Assembly (NCBI GenBank): GCA_964449985.1
Contig: CAYVCG010000051.1
Coordinates: forward strand, 1 to 15,133
Direction of reading: 5' to 3'
DNA length: 15,133 bases
From: CAYVCG01 sp964449985
GTDB lineage: Bacteria; Bacillota; Clostridia; Lachnospirales; WRAX01
A program made the translations under genes and the position numbers. The first letter of the stretch is position 1. Every line of letters begins with the position of its first letter. Of the stretch, positions 8,632 to 15,133 are shown one piece after another. The notes beneath the pieces are model-generated. The model was not told the DNA's origin. It did no database searches and saw only the letters and a program-made list of their open reading frames with translations.

Positions 8632-9567
8632 ATGGTTGATTTAAAGGGCAGAAGCTTGTTGACTTTAAAGGATTTTTCTAAAGAAGAAATAATGTATCTT
8701 GTTGATTTATCGTATGAGCTAAAGCAAAAAAAGCGAGACGGAATCTTTGATAAAAAGCTTTTAAACAAAAATGTCGCTCTTATCTTTGAAAAGCCTTCCA
8801 CAAGAACAAGATGTGCTTTCACTGTTGCCTGTGTGGACGAAGGCGCACATCCGGAATATTTAGGCAAAAACGATATACAGCTTGGTCATAAGGAATCCGT
8901 TTATGATACAGCAAAAGTTCTGGGGCGCATGTTTGATGCGATTGAATTTCGTGGCTTTTCCCAGAAAGTTGTAGAGGAATTGGCTGAGTATAGCGGCGTT
9001 CCTGTTTGGAATGGCTTAACAGATGATGACCACCCGACCCAAGTGCTTGCGGATCTTCTGACAATTAAGGAGAAGTTCGGCAAGGTAGAAGGTATCAACT
9101 TTGTTTATATAGGCGACGGAAGAAACAACATGGCAAATGCTTTAATGATCGGTGCTTCCAAGGTCGGGATGAATATAACTATTTGCACTCCGAAGGAACT
9201 TTTCCCTAAAGAAGAACTTGTTGAGGAATGCAAAATCTTTGCTAAAGACAGCGGAAGCAAGATTGTAATATCAGATGACACCGATGCTGTATCTGGTTGT
9301 GACGTTATTTATACGGATGTTTGGTGCTCTATGGGAGAAGAAGATAAGGCTGCGGAACGTATAAAACTGCTTACGCCTTATCAGGTTAACGAAAAGCTTA
9401 TTTCCAAAGCAGGAGAAAACGTTATTTTCATGCATTGTTTACCGGCCGTTAAAGGAAACGAGGTTACGGAAGAAGTATTCTCCAGATTTGAGGAGACAGT
9501 TTTTGATGAATCCGAAAACCGTATGCATACTATAAAAGCTGTTATGGTGGCAACGCTTGCAGATTAG
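8632..9567 (+). CDS. argF: Ornithine carbamoyltransferase
   Basis: Cytoplasmic enzyme joining carbamoyl phosphate and ornithine to make citrulline, or running in reverse in arginine breakdown. The 311 residues carry the carbamoyl-phosphate loop STRTR (56-60), HPTQ (134-137), the ornithine-side SMGEE loop (233-237) and HCLPA (268-272); the end is NRMHTIKAVMVATLAD. The stretches IQLGHKESVYDTAKVLGRM and VPVWNGLTDDDHPTQ look more like the ArcB / enterobacterial ArgI clade than the Bacillus anabolic ArgF. However, the protein is about 20 residues shorter than typical ArcB, the shortening falling just after HCLPA. No other arginine or arginine-deiminase gene is in the window. The start at 8632 has GGGGAGG (8617-8623) eight bases before it. 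It lies 34 bases after the thioesterase. Whether it is anabolic or catabolic is open. Confidence 0.95.
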   Translation: MVDLKGRSLLTLKDFSKEEIMYLVDLSYELKQKKRDGIFDKKLLNKNVALIFEKPSTRTRCAFTVACVDEGAHPEYLGKNDIQLGHKESVYDTAKVLGRMFDAIEFRGFSQKVVEELAEYSGVPVWNGLTDDDHPTQVLADLLTIKEKFGKVEGINFVYIGDGRNNMANALMIGASKVGMNITICTPKELFPKEELVEECKIFAKDSGSKIVISDDTDAVSGCDVIYTDVWCSMGEEDKAAERIKLLTPYQVNEKLISKAGENVIFMHCLPAVKGNEVTEEVFSRFEETVFDESENRMHTIKAVMVATLAD

Positions 9568-9593
9568 TATTTTTAAAAAAAGGGTGATTAAAC

Positions 9594-9941
9594 ATGAAAA
9601 AAAACACTCTTGGAGCCGCTTCTTTTTATAAGAAGGGGTATTCGTTTAATCCTGAGTTTGATAATTTGCCAATGGACATAAAAAATGAAATAAGAATAAT
9701 TTGCACATACTATGCCGAAAAACTTCACGGAGTCTTCACTATGGGTTTTTATGAGGATGGCAGTGTTTATTTTGAGGCTTTCGGCGATGAATCGGACTAT
9801 GACTATGATGAGATTGGATCAAAGCTTGAGATAGACAAGCTTGCAAAAGAAAAAAATGAGCTTATCAGGGCTCTGGGTATGTGGTATTCCATTTTTAAAA
9901 CTCAGGAAGGAAAACAGCTTTTAGACGGGATGAAGCAATAG
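9594..9941 (+). CDS. Small acidic protein of unknown function, DUF6145-like
   Basis: A 115-residue protein with no catalytic motif I recognise. The N-terminal part has YSFNPEFDNLPMDIKNEIR. A predicted beta pair TMGFYEDGSVYFEAFGDE is followed by a strongly acidic, tyrosine-rich patch (ESDYDYDEIGS, about 77-87). A charged helix then runs to the end (KLEIDKLAKEKNELIRALGMWYSIFK). The pattern of an FNPEF-LP opening, an acidic YDEIGS and a C-terminal helix matches my memory of the DUF6145 family of Clostridia, but I could not check this. There is no signal peptide or membrane segment, so it is likely cytoplasmic. It sits 26 bases from each neighbour in the operon, with AAGGGTG upstream of the ATG, so co-expression with argF and coaX is likely. 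Confidence 0.8.
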   Translation: MKKNTLGAASFYKKGYSFNPEFDNLPMDIKNEIRIICTYYAEKLHGVFTMGFYEDGSVYFEAFGDESDYDYDEIGSKLEIDKLAKEKNELIRALGMWYSIFKTQEGKQLLDGMKQ

Positions 9942-9967
9942 CGCCTGTTTAAGAAGGAGGGATACGC

Positions 9968-10738
9968 ATGATAATCGTTGCTGATGTGGGCAACACAAAT
10001 ACTGTTTTGGGTGCTTATAAAAATAATGAGCTTATAAATTCTTGGCGCATGACAACGGGAACAAACAGAACGGCTGATGAGACAGGGGTTTTTATTTGCT
10101 CGGTGTTAGAGAAATCGGGTTTTTCTGCCGAAGACGTGGAAAACTGTATAATTTCCTCCGTTGTTCCTGATATTATGTATTCACTTGTTCATGGATTTAA
10201 AAAGTATTTAAATATAAATCCTATGATAGCCAGCTATAAAATGAAATCGGATATTTTTATAACAAAAGGTATAAATCCGAGAGAAGTCGGCGTGGATAGA
10301 ATCGTAAACTGTCAGGCTGCGTATACGCTGTATGGCGGGCCAGCCATCGTTATAGATTATGGAACTGCAACAACGTATGATGTGGTTAATGAAAACGGCG
10401 AGTTTGTCACAGGGATAACAGCCCCGGGGCTAAAAATTTGTGCGGAGGCGTTATTTAGTAAAACAGCGCTTCTAAGCAAGGTGGAGCTTTCTTTACCGAC
10501 GTCGCTTCTTGTTGAAAATACAACCGAAAGCATACAGGCAGGAATACTTTTTGGGCGTATTGGCGAGACAGAATATATTGTGGACAGGCTGAAAAAAGAA
10601 ATTGGTCTTACAGATGCTAAGGTTATCGCGACCGGTGGCCTTGCAAGGGTTATAGCTCAGGGGACTGATGTATTTAATGAGATAAATCCTAATCTTACCC
10701 TAGAGGGCTTGAGAATTTTATATGAAATGAACAGATGA
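9968..10738 (+). CDS. coaX: Type III pantothenate kinase
   Basis: Phosphorylates pantothenate, the first step of coenzyme A synthesis. The 256 residues have the ASKHA-fold signature of the CoaX family: DVGNTNT (6-12) for phosphate binding, GVDRIVNCQAAY (108-119) with the likely catalytic base D110, DYGTATTYD (130-138), and GITAPGL (149-155). ATGGLA (221-226) belongs to the second nucleotide-binding part. CoaX enzymes are not feedback-inhibited by CoA and need a monovalent cation; that is family knowledge. The ATG follows AAGGAGG at good spacing. The gap to dusB is only 10 bases, so the two are probably co-translated. All key residues are present. Confidence 0.97.
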   Translation: MIIVADVGNTNTVLGAYKNNELINSWRMTTGTNRTADETGVFICSVLEKSGFSAEDVENCIISSVVPDIMYSLVHGFKKYLNINPMIASYKMKSDIFITKGINPREVGVDRIVNCQAAYTLYGGPAIVIDYGTATTYDVVNENGEFVTGITAPGLKICAEALFSKTALLSKVELSLPTSLLVENTTESIQAGILFGRIGETEYIVDRLKKEIGLTDAKVIATGGLARVIAQGTDVFNEINPNLTLEGLRILYEMNR

Positions 10739-10748
10739 TTGGTGAATT

Positions 10749-11705
10749 ATGAAAATTGGTAATCTAGAAACAAGAAACGATATATTTCTTGCCCCTATGG
10801 CGGGTATTACGGATTTGCCGTTTAGGGTTATATGCTCGGAGCTTGGGGCGGGGCTAGTATATTCCGAAATGGTGAGCGCAAAAGGTATATTTTACAGCAA
10901 TCAAAACACAAAGGATTTACTTCGTATTGATCCGAGGGAAAGGCCTGCAGGTATTCAGATTTTCGGCTCTGAGCCGGAGATTATGGGAGAAATCGTTGGA
11001 CGATTGACCCAAGATGCTACTTTTGATTTTGTAGACATAAACATGGGCTGCCCAGCTCCTAAGATAGTGAAAAACGGCGAGGGTTCGGCTCTTATGAAGG
11101 ATTCGGCGCTTGTCGGGAGGATAATAAAGGCTGTTGTTGGAGCTTCTAAGCTTCCTGTTACGGTAAAGATACGAAAAGGCTTTAATTCCATGTGGATAAA
11201 TGCGGTTGAGATAGCGAAAATCGCAGAGGCTTGTGGAGCTTCTGCAATAGCAGTTCATCCGAGAACCAGAGAGCAGTATTATGCCGGAGACGCTGACTGG
11301 AAGGTCATCGCAAATGTGAAAAAGGCTGTTAAAATACCTGTCATTGGGAACGGTGATATTAAATCGCCCCAGGATGCTAAAGCTATGTTTGAGCAAACGG
11401 GGTGCGATGCTATTATGATTGGACGGGCTGCCCAAGGCAATCCGTGGATTTTCCATGAGATAACACATTATTTGGAAACCGGCGAGATTTTGCCGCCGCC
11501 AACCAATGAAGAAAGGTTAGAAATGGCTTTACGCCATGCAAGGATGCTCATAGATTACAAGGGTGAGCATATCGGTCTTAAAGAAATGCGTAAGCATTTT
11601 TGCTGGTATATAAAGGGCATTAAAGGTGCGCCTGAGGCGAGGTTAAAGATAAATATGTCTGAAAGCCTTGCCGAAATAGAACATATCGCCAGAGGATTAA
11701 TATAA
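10749..11705 (+). CDS. dusB: tRNA-dihydrouridine synthase, DusB-like
   Basis: FMN-dependent enzyme that reduces uridine to dihydrouridine in the D-loop of tRNA. The 318 residues form a TIM barrel with APMAGITDLPFR (15-26), DINMGCPAPK (96-105) containing the catalytic cysteine C101, VKIRKGF (139-145) and HPRTREQYYAGDADW (170-184). Phosphate-binding IGNGDI (199-204) and CDAIMIGRAAQGNPWIF (219-235) follow, then a helical C-terminal tRNA-binding domain. It is of the bacterial DusB type by length and motifs. The start has only a weak GGTGA upstream, which suits translational coupling to coaX 10 bases before it. This gene next to coaX, greA and lysS is a common clostridial layout. Confidence 0.96.
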   Translation: MKIGNLETRNDIFLAPMAGITDLPFRVICSELGAGLVYSEMVSAKGIFYSNQNTKDLLRIDPRERPAGIQIFGSEPEIMGEIVGRLTQDATFDFVDINMGCPAPKIVKNGEGSALMKDSALVGRIIKAVVGASKLPVTVKIRKGFNSMWINAVEIAKIAEACGASAIAVHPRTREQYYAGDADWKVIANVKKAVKIPVIGNGDIKSPQDAKAMFEQTGCDAIMIGRAAQGNPWIFHEITHYLETGEILPPPTNEERLEMALRHARMLIDYKGEHIGLKEMRKHFCWYIKGIKGAPEARLKINMSESLAEIEHIARGLI

Positions 11706-11756
11706 TAACGAACATAACATCATACCGCCTAACATATTTATTTTATATAACTGCGC

Positions 11757-11764
11757 GGGGTGAT
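11757..11764 (+). promoter_or_regulatory. Ribosome binding site deciding the GTG start at 11769
   Basis: GGGGTGAT resembles the 3' part of the extended anti-16S consensus AGGAGGTGAT. From GGGG there are eight bases to the GTG at 11769. The earlier in-frame GTG at 11760 overlaps this site and has none of its own. An ATG at 11767 is out of frame and stops after 14 codons. Confidence 0.65.
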
Positions 11765-11768
11765 ACAT

Positions 11769-12740
11769 GTGCAAAGAAAGTTTGCTAAAATATCATATTT
11801 GGACGATATAGGGCAGATACCTGTTAAATACAATGTTATAAAAGACAAACAAGATATTTTAACTGATTGGTATGTTAAAAAATATAACCCGTTTAAGCTT
11901 GAAGATATCAGTCTTTTTTCTCAAGAGGGTTATATGGTTAAGCTCCCTTTAACAAAGGATAATGCATTGGCTGATATGCAAAAAACGGAGGCTATTCTTA
12001 AAAAAACCGTGGATTCATTGACGGACTATGATGTCGTTATATTTTTGCCTCCGCGGGAACTTAGAGGTATAATGCCGCCTGATGTACGTATTGCAGACGG
12101 TTTGAGCTTGGTTCCGTTTTTTATTGTAAAAGCAGCCATAAAGGCATTAAAGATATTGAACAAGCATATTAGGGACTGTGAGTTTGTTATTATCGGGGAT
12201 AATGAATGCCTGATTGAAAGCTTTATGGATGCAATGTATTGCGAGGTTAATTTTCTAACGGTTTTGATGCAGAGCGAGCCAACGGATGATCTTTTTGATA
12301 AGGCAGAGGATATATTTTTTGATACAGGCCTTGATATTAGATTTGTGAAACCATCTAAGGCTTACGTCTCATCTGCCGATATCATAATAAACATATCGGA
12401 TGAGAGCTATAATTTTGACTATGCATTTAAAAGAAACGCCGTTTATTTTGATTTATCGAGGGAAAGCTTTTTTAATGATAATCGTTTGCAAACCATTATT
12501 AATAACCGCCGTGATATGATTATTATTGATGGCTTAAGGCTAACCGGGCTTGGCTTATCTTTGCCGCTTTGCGACTTTGAGCTGGCCTTTTATTTAAAGA
12601 ATAGCGACTATAGGATTTTTTTGAAAAGAAAGTATGATATTAATACCGCATGGAAGGTTTATGAGTCAATACAAAAAATGCGTATGGCTGTTTCCGGCTT
12701 TTATAGGCTTGGTTCGGTGATTAGTTCATCAAAAAAGTGA
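11769..12740 (+). CDS. Protein of unknown function with a Rossmann-like segment
   Basis: A 323-residue protein (326 if the upstream GTG at 11760 is used) that I do not recognise. The N-terminal 90 residues are mixed and charged. A strand YDVVIFLPPRELRGIMPPD follows, then a helical stretch AAIKALKILNKHI. A segment CEFVIIGDNECLIESFMDAM then leads to a second strand NFLTVLM and later to SSADIIINISDE and NAVYFDLSRE. This strand-loop-helix order looks like a dinucleotide-binding (shikimate-dehydrogenase-like) Rossmann fold, but the glycine-rich loop is replaced by GDNECL. So cofactor binding is doubtful. There is no signal peptide or membrane span. It sits 63 bases after dusB and 102 bases before greA. 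Function unknown. Confidence 0.8.
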   Translation: MQRKFAKISYLDDIGQIPVKYNVIKDKQDILTDWYVKKYNPFKLEDISLFSQEGYMVKLPLTKDNALADMQKTEAILKKTVDSLTDYDVVIFLPPRELRGIMPPDVRIADGLSLVPFFIVKAAIKALKILNKHIRDCEFVIIGDNECLIESFMDAMYCEVNFLTVLMQSEPTDDLFDKAEDIFFDTGLDIRFVKPSKAYVSSADIIINISDESYNFDYAFKRNAVYFDLSRESFFNDNRLQTIINNRRDMIIIDGLRLTGLGLSLPLCDFELAFYLKNSDYRIFLKRKYDINTAWKVYESIQKMRMAVSGFYRLGSVISSSKK

Positions 12741-12753
12741 TTTAATTTATTTC

Positions 12754-12813
12754 AATCGGTTGACATTGGTAAATCGCTGATATAAAATGTCTTTGGCGAT
12801 ATAGCAACCGATT
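12754..12813. repeat. Nested inverted repeats enclosing the greA promoter
   Basis: The outer arms AATCGGTTG (12754-12762) and CAACCGATT (12805-12813) are perfect 9-bp reverse complements. Inner arms ATCGC (12773-12777) and GCGAT (12796-12800) are also complementary. The left outer arm overlaps the -35 box and the -10 lies between the inner arms. It may be a DNA operator; the RNA hairpin would only form in read-through transcripts from upstream. Confidence 0.55.
12760..12788 (+). promoter_or_regulatory. Strong sigma-A-like promoter of greA-lysS
   Basis: Perfect TTGACA (12760-12765), a 17-base spacer and TAAAAT (12783-12788). Transcription should begin near 12795, leaving a leader of about 48 bases. 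It gives greA and lysS expression independent of the upstream genes. Confidence 0.8.
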
Positions 12814-12842
12814 TATTATAATAAAGGATGTGGACTTTAAAC

Positions 12843-13316
12843 ATGGCTGAAAAGAAAACCGTTTTAACATACGAAGGCTTAAAGGAAAGAGAAGAAGAGC
12901 TTAGGATATTGAAAACGATAAGGCGTAAGGACGTTGCTGAAAAAATAAAGGAAGCAAGAGGTCAGGGAGACCTTTCTGAAAACGCCGAATACGATGCTGC
13001 TAAAGAAGAGCAGGCAGAGATAGAAGCAAGGATTGTTGTGCTTGAAAAAATGCTGCGAAACGCAGAGGTTATAGATGAGGAAGAGCTTGATAAAAACATC
13101 ATCAGTGTCGGAAGCAAGGTTCGGCTTTATGATCAAGAGTTTGAGGAAGAAGTCGAATATTCTATTGTCGGATCAGCTGAGGCAAATCCTGTTAACGGAA
13201 GAATTTCGAACGAATCTCCGTTGGGGAATGCTTTGCTTGGTAGAAAAACCGGCGAGGATGTGTTGGTTGAAGCGCCAGCAGGAACAATTAAATATACAAT
13301 ACTAAGCATTTCATAA
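12843..13316 (+). CDS. greA: Transcription elongation factor GreA
   Basis: Binds stalled RNA polymerase and stimulates cleavage of the backtracked transcript through its secondary channel. The 157 residues match the family length. An N-terminal antiparallel coiled coil spans about 11-76, with the tip motif GDLSENAEYDAAKEEQ (42-57) carrying the acidic residues D43 and E46 that coordinate magnesium. A C-terminal FKBP-like domain ends in a usual TGEDVLVEAPAG stretch. The start at 12843 is preferred because MAEKKTVLTYEGL is the typical GreA N-terminus. An in-frame ATG at 12828 lies directly on the AAAGGA ribosome site, so it is unlikely. lysS follows 32 bases later. Confidence 0.97.
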   Translation: MAEKKTVLTYEGLKEREEELRILKTIRRKDVAEKIKEARGQGDLSENAEYDAAKEEQAEIEARIVVLEKMLRNAEVIDEEELDKNIISVGSKVRLYDQEFEEEVEYSIVGSAEANPVNGRISNESPLGNALLGRKTGEDVLVEAPAGTIKYTILSIS

Positions 13317-13334
13317 GTTAAAAAGGAAAATACT

Positions 13335-13348
13335 AAGGAGGAATCCTC
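13335..13348 (+). promoter_or_regulatory. lysS ribosome binding site in a small hairpin
   Basis: AAGGAGG (13335-13341) is a near-perfect site seven bases before the ATG at 13349. GAGG at its 3' end can pair with CCTC (13345-13348) over a 3-base loop, so the site could be partly masked. The stem is only four pairs. Confidence 0.5.
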
Positions 13349-14851
13349 ATGTCCGATCAACATAATGAGGTTCCGGAAGAGTTGCGTCCGGAAGAGATAA
13401 GCGAACAAAATAGAATCAGGATGGAAAAGCTTTTTAAGCTCCAGCAGGAAGGCAAGGACCCTTTTGTTATAGTAAAGTATGATGTTACGCATAGCAGCGG
13501 CGTTATTCATAACGATTTTGAAAAGCTTCAAGGCTCGCAGATTTGCATCGCAGGTAGAATGATGACAAAACGCGTCATGGGTAAGGCTTCTTTTTGCGAT
13601 GTCCATGATATAGAAGGCAAGATGCAGATTTATGTCCGTAAGGATGAAATCGGTGAGGAAGCTTATGCAGAATTTAAGCATTTTGATATTGGTGATATAG
13701 TCGGCATAAAAGGCGAGGTCTTTATGACCCAAAAGGGCGAAAAATCTGTCAAAGCGACTGAGGTTGTGCTATTAACGAAGAGCTTGCAGGTTTTGCCGGA
13801 AAAATTCCATGGCTTGCGTGACCAGGAAATTAGATACCGCCAAAGATACTTGGATTTGATCACCAATAGCGAGGTTAAGGATACGTTTATTAAGCGTTCT
13901 GCTATTATAAAGGCAATACGTGAGTTTCTTGATGAGAGGAACTATCTCGAGGTTGAAACACCTGTATTGCAGACTATCGCTGGCGGAGCGGCTGCAAGGC
14001 CGTTTATAACACACCATAACACACTTGATATGGATATGTTTTTGCGCATTTCTCTCGAACTTCCGCTTAAACGCTTGATTGTTGGTGGGCTTGAGAGGGT
14101 TTATGAAATCGGCAGGGTTTTTAGAAACGAGGGCATAAGCGTTCGTCATAATCCAGAATTTACGCTTTTGGAGCTGTATGAGGCATATACAGATTATGAA
14201 GGCATGATGGACTTGACAGAGCAGCTTGTAAAAGCTGTTGCCAAAAAGGTTGTGGGAACGGGTATTATTGAGTTTAATGATGTGAAAATAGATTTGGAAA
14301 AGCCATTTGAAAGAATAACAATGGTTGATTGCGTTAAAAAATACACTGGCATTGACTTTGATGAAATACAATCTCTGGAGGATGCAAGAAAAATCGCCAA
14401 GGAGCACCATATTGAATTTGAACAGCGCCATCTAAAGGGCGATATACTTAATTTCTTCTTTGAGGAATATTGCGAAAAGAATCTTATCCAGCCGACTTTC
14501 CTTATGGATCATCCTGTGGAGATTTCACCATTGACCAAGAGAAAGCCGTCTAAACCTGATTATACAGAGAGATTTGAGCTGTTTATTTTGGGCAGAGAGT
14601 TTGCGAACGCTTATTCCGAGCTTAATGACCCCATAGATCAGAGGAAACGTTTTGAATATCAGGAATCTCTTCGTGCAGCAGGCGATGACGAAGCCAATAT
14701 GATAGATGAAGATTTCCTTACAGCCCTTGAATACGGTATGCCTCCTACTGGCGGCATGGGTATGGGTATAGACCGTTTGGTTATGCTGCTTACGCAATCA
14801 TATTCCATTCGTGACGTTATATTCTTCCCAACTATGAAGCCATTAGGGTAA
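13349..14851 (+). CDS. lysS: Lysine--tRNA ligase, class II
   Basis: Charges tRNA-Lys with lysine using ATP. The 500 residues match bacterial class II LysRS. A short helical N-terminus is followed by an OB-fold anticodon-binding domain (about 63-145). The class II catalytic core has motif 1 around YLEVETPVL (199-207), motif 2 GRVFRNEGIS...HNPEFTLLELY (256-277) and motif 3 GGMGMGIDRLVMLL (468-481). The protein ends RDVIFFPTMKPLG. The substrate-pocket loop IAGGAAARPF (210-219) and NAYSELNDP (420-428) are as expected. The gap to greA is 32 bases, with no T-box leader or separate promoter visible, so lysS is likely transcribed with greA. Confidence 0.98.
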   Translation: MSDQHNEVPEELRPEEISEQNRIRMEKLFKLQQEGKDPFVIVKYDVTHSSGVIHNDFEKLQGSQICIAGRMMTKRVMGKASFCDVHDIEGKMQIYVRKDEIGEEAYAEFKHFDIGDIVGIKGEVFMTQKGEKSVKATEVVLLTKSLQVLPEKFHGLRDQEIRYRQRYLDLITNSEVKDTFIKRSAIIKAIREFLDERNYLEVETPVLQTIAGGAAARPFITHHNTLDMDMFLRISLELPLKRLIVGGLERVYEIGRVFRNEGISVRHNPEFTLLELYEAYTDYEGMMDLTEQLVKAVAKKVVGTGIIEFNDVKIDLEKPFERITMVDCVKKYTGIDFDEIQSLEDARKIAKEHHIEFEQRHLKGDILNFFFEEYCEKNLIQPTFLMDHPVEISPLTKRKPSKPDYTERFELFILGREFANAYSELNDPIDQRKRFEYQESLRAAGDDEANMIDEDFLTALEYGMPPTGGMGMGIDRLVMLLTQSYSIRDVIFFPTMKPLG

Positions 14852-14919
14852 ATAATTAATTTTAAGAAACAGTTTAATAAAATAGTTTCACGATGTTGAC
14901 AAATGCTAAAATTAATAAC

Positions 14920-14989
14920 GGACGGCCAAAGGCCGCCCCTACAAATGGCCTAAAACCAAAATTTTTGTAGGGGCGCGCATTGCGCATCC
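14920..14989. repeat. Composite REP/MITE-like palindromic element
   Basis: About 70 bases, GC-rich against an AT-rich surround. The central arms CGCCCCTACAAA (14934-14945) and TTTGTAGGGGCG (14964-14975) are 12-bp perfect reverse complements. Each flank carries its own small hairpin: CGGCC-AAA-GGCCG (14923-14935) and GCGC-ATT-GCGC (14975-14985). The outer ends are GGA and TCC. GTAGGGGC-type palindromes of this sort are known as dispersed repeats in many bacterial genomes; only one copy is visible here. Confidence 0.7.
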
Positions 14990-15054
14990 TTATGCTCAAT
15001 GAATTGTCGACAGCTTGAACAATTTAATTAAATATTTTTTATAAAGTTTTGAAT

Positions 15055-15076
15055 GAACCGCCCAAATGGGCGGTTC
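15055..15076 (+). terminator. Hairpin, probable intrinsic terminator downstream of lysS
   Basis: GAACCGCCC (15055-15063) and GGGCGGTTC (15068-15076) form a perfect 9-bp GC-rich stem with a 4-base loop. An interrupted T-rich run TGTTAATTTT follows. The hairpin lies about 200 bases past the lysS stop, and the plus strand fits a terminator better than the minus. It could also end a transcript coming from another gene. Confidence 0.6.
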
Positions 15077-15133
15077 TGTTAATTTTGCTATCTTTTTTCC
15101 TCTATCTGAATATTTATTAAAACTTTATAAAAT

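Larger units (their letters stand above)
14852..15133. other. Gene-free tail after lysS
   Basis: No credible open frame on either strand. The segment holds a composite palindromic repeat (14920-14989), a perfect hairpin (15055-15076) and otherwise AT-rich sequence. A lone TTGACA at 14896-14901 has no -10 at proper spacing. Confidence 0.7.

Noticed and set aside
13317..13348. T-box or riboswitch leader before lysS
   Set aside because: The gap is only 32 bases, mostly ribosome site; there is no room for a leader structure.
13133..13732. Antisense open frame (199 codons) across the greA-lysS junction
   Set aside because: It covers two clearly real genes on the other strand, including their ribosome site, and the translation resembles no protein family.
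13772..14431. Long antisense open frame (219 codons) opposite lysS
   Set aside because: It lies wholly inside lysS, has no ribosome site and its translation is compositionally odd with no motif; it is a shadow of the real gene.
14896..14901. TTGACA after lysS as a promoter for a small RNA
   Set aside because: At 16-18 bases spacing there is no -10 box (the sequence there is CGGACG, the start of the repeat element).

Overview
The window is an AT-rich stretch of chromosome, and its gene content points to a low-GC Firmicute of class Clostridia. It carries a PolC-type replicative polymerase, a type III (CoaX) pantothenate kinase, a short Gram-positive-style signal peptidase I, strong AGGAGG-like ribosome binding sites, and the order coaX-dusB-(unknown)-greA-lysS downstream of ftsH. 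That order is, from general knowledge, a familiar clostridial arrangement. No phage, plasmid, transposase, CRISPR, rRNA or tRNA signal was seen.

Left part, minus strand: positions 1-802 hold the N-terminal two thirds of a lipoprotein substrate-binding protein of the LivK-like (type I periplasmic binding fold) ABC family, cut by the window edge. Upstream of it on the same strand is a complete polC (924-5252). A 228-bp AT-rich divergent region with two palindromic structures separates polC from the plus-strand genes.

Centre and right, plus strand: lepB (5481-6020) and ftsH (6166-8085) each have their own sigma-A-like promoter with an extended -10. ftsH ends in a clear intrinsic terminator. A tightly packed run of genes follows: an FlK-like hotdog thioesterase (8190), ornithine carbamoyltransferase (8632), a small acidic DUF6145-like protein (9594), coaX (9968), dusB (10749) and an unrecognised protein with a Rossmann-like pattern (11769). 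A strong promoter nested in inverted repeats then drives greA (12843) and lysS (13349). The tail after lysS (14852-15133) has no gene. It holds a composite REP/MITE-like palindromic element and, further on, a perfect GC-rich hairpin that may be the terminator.

Most of the region is housekeeping: replication, secretion, membrane proteolysis, CoA synthesis, tRNA modification, transcript cleavage and aminoacylation. No whole new system is evident. The parts that look least explained are the unknown gene between dusB and greA, the FlK-like thioesterase that keeps the fluoroacetyl-CoA thioesterase catalytic positions, the catabolic-clade-like but shortened ornithine carbamoyltransferase, the nested inverted repeats over the greA promoter, and the repeat element after lysS.
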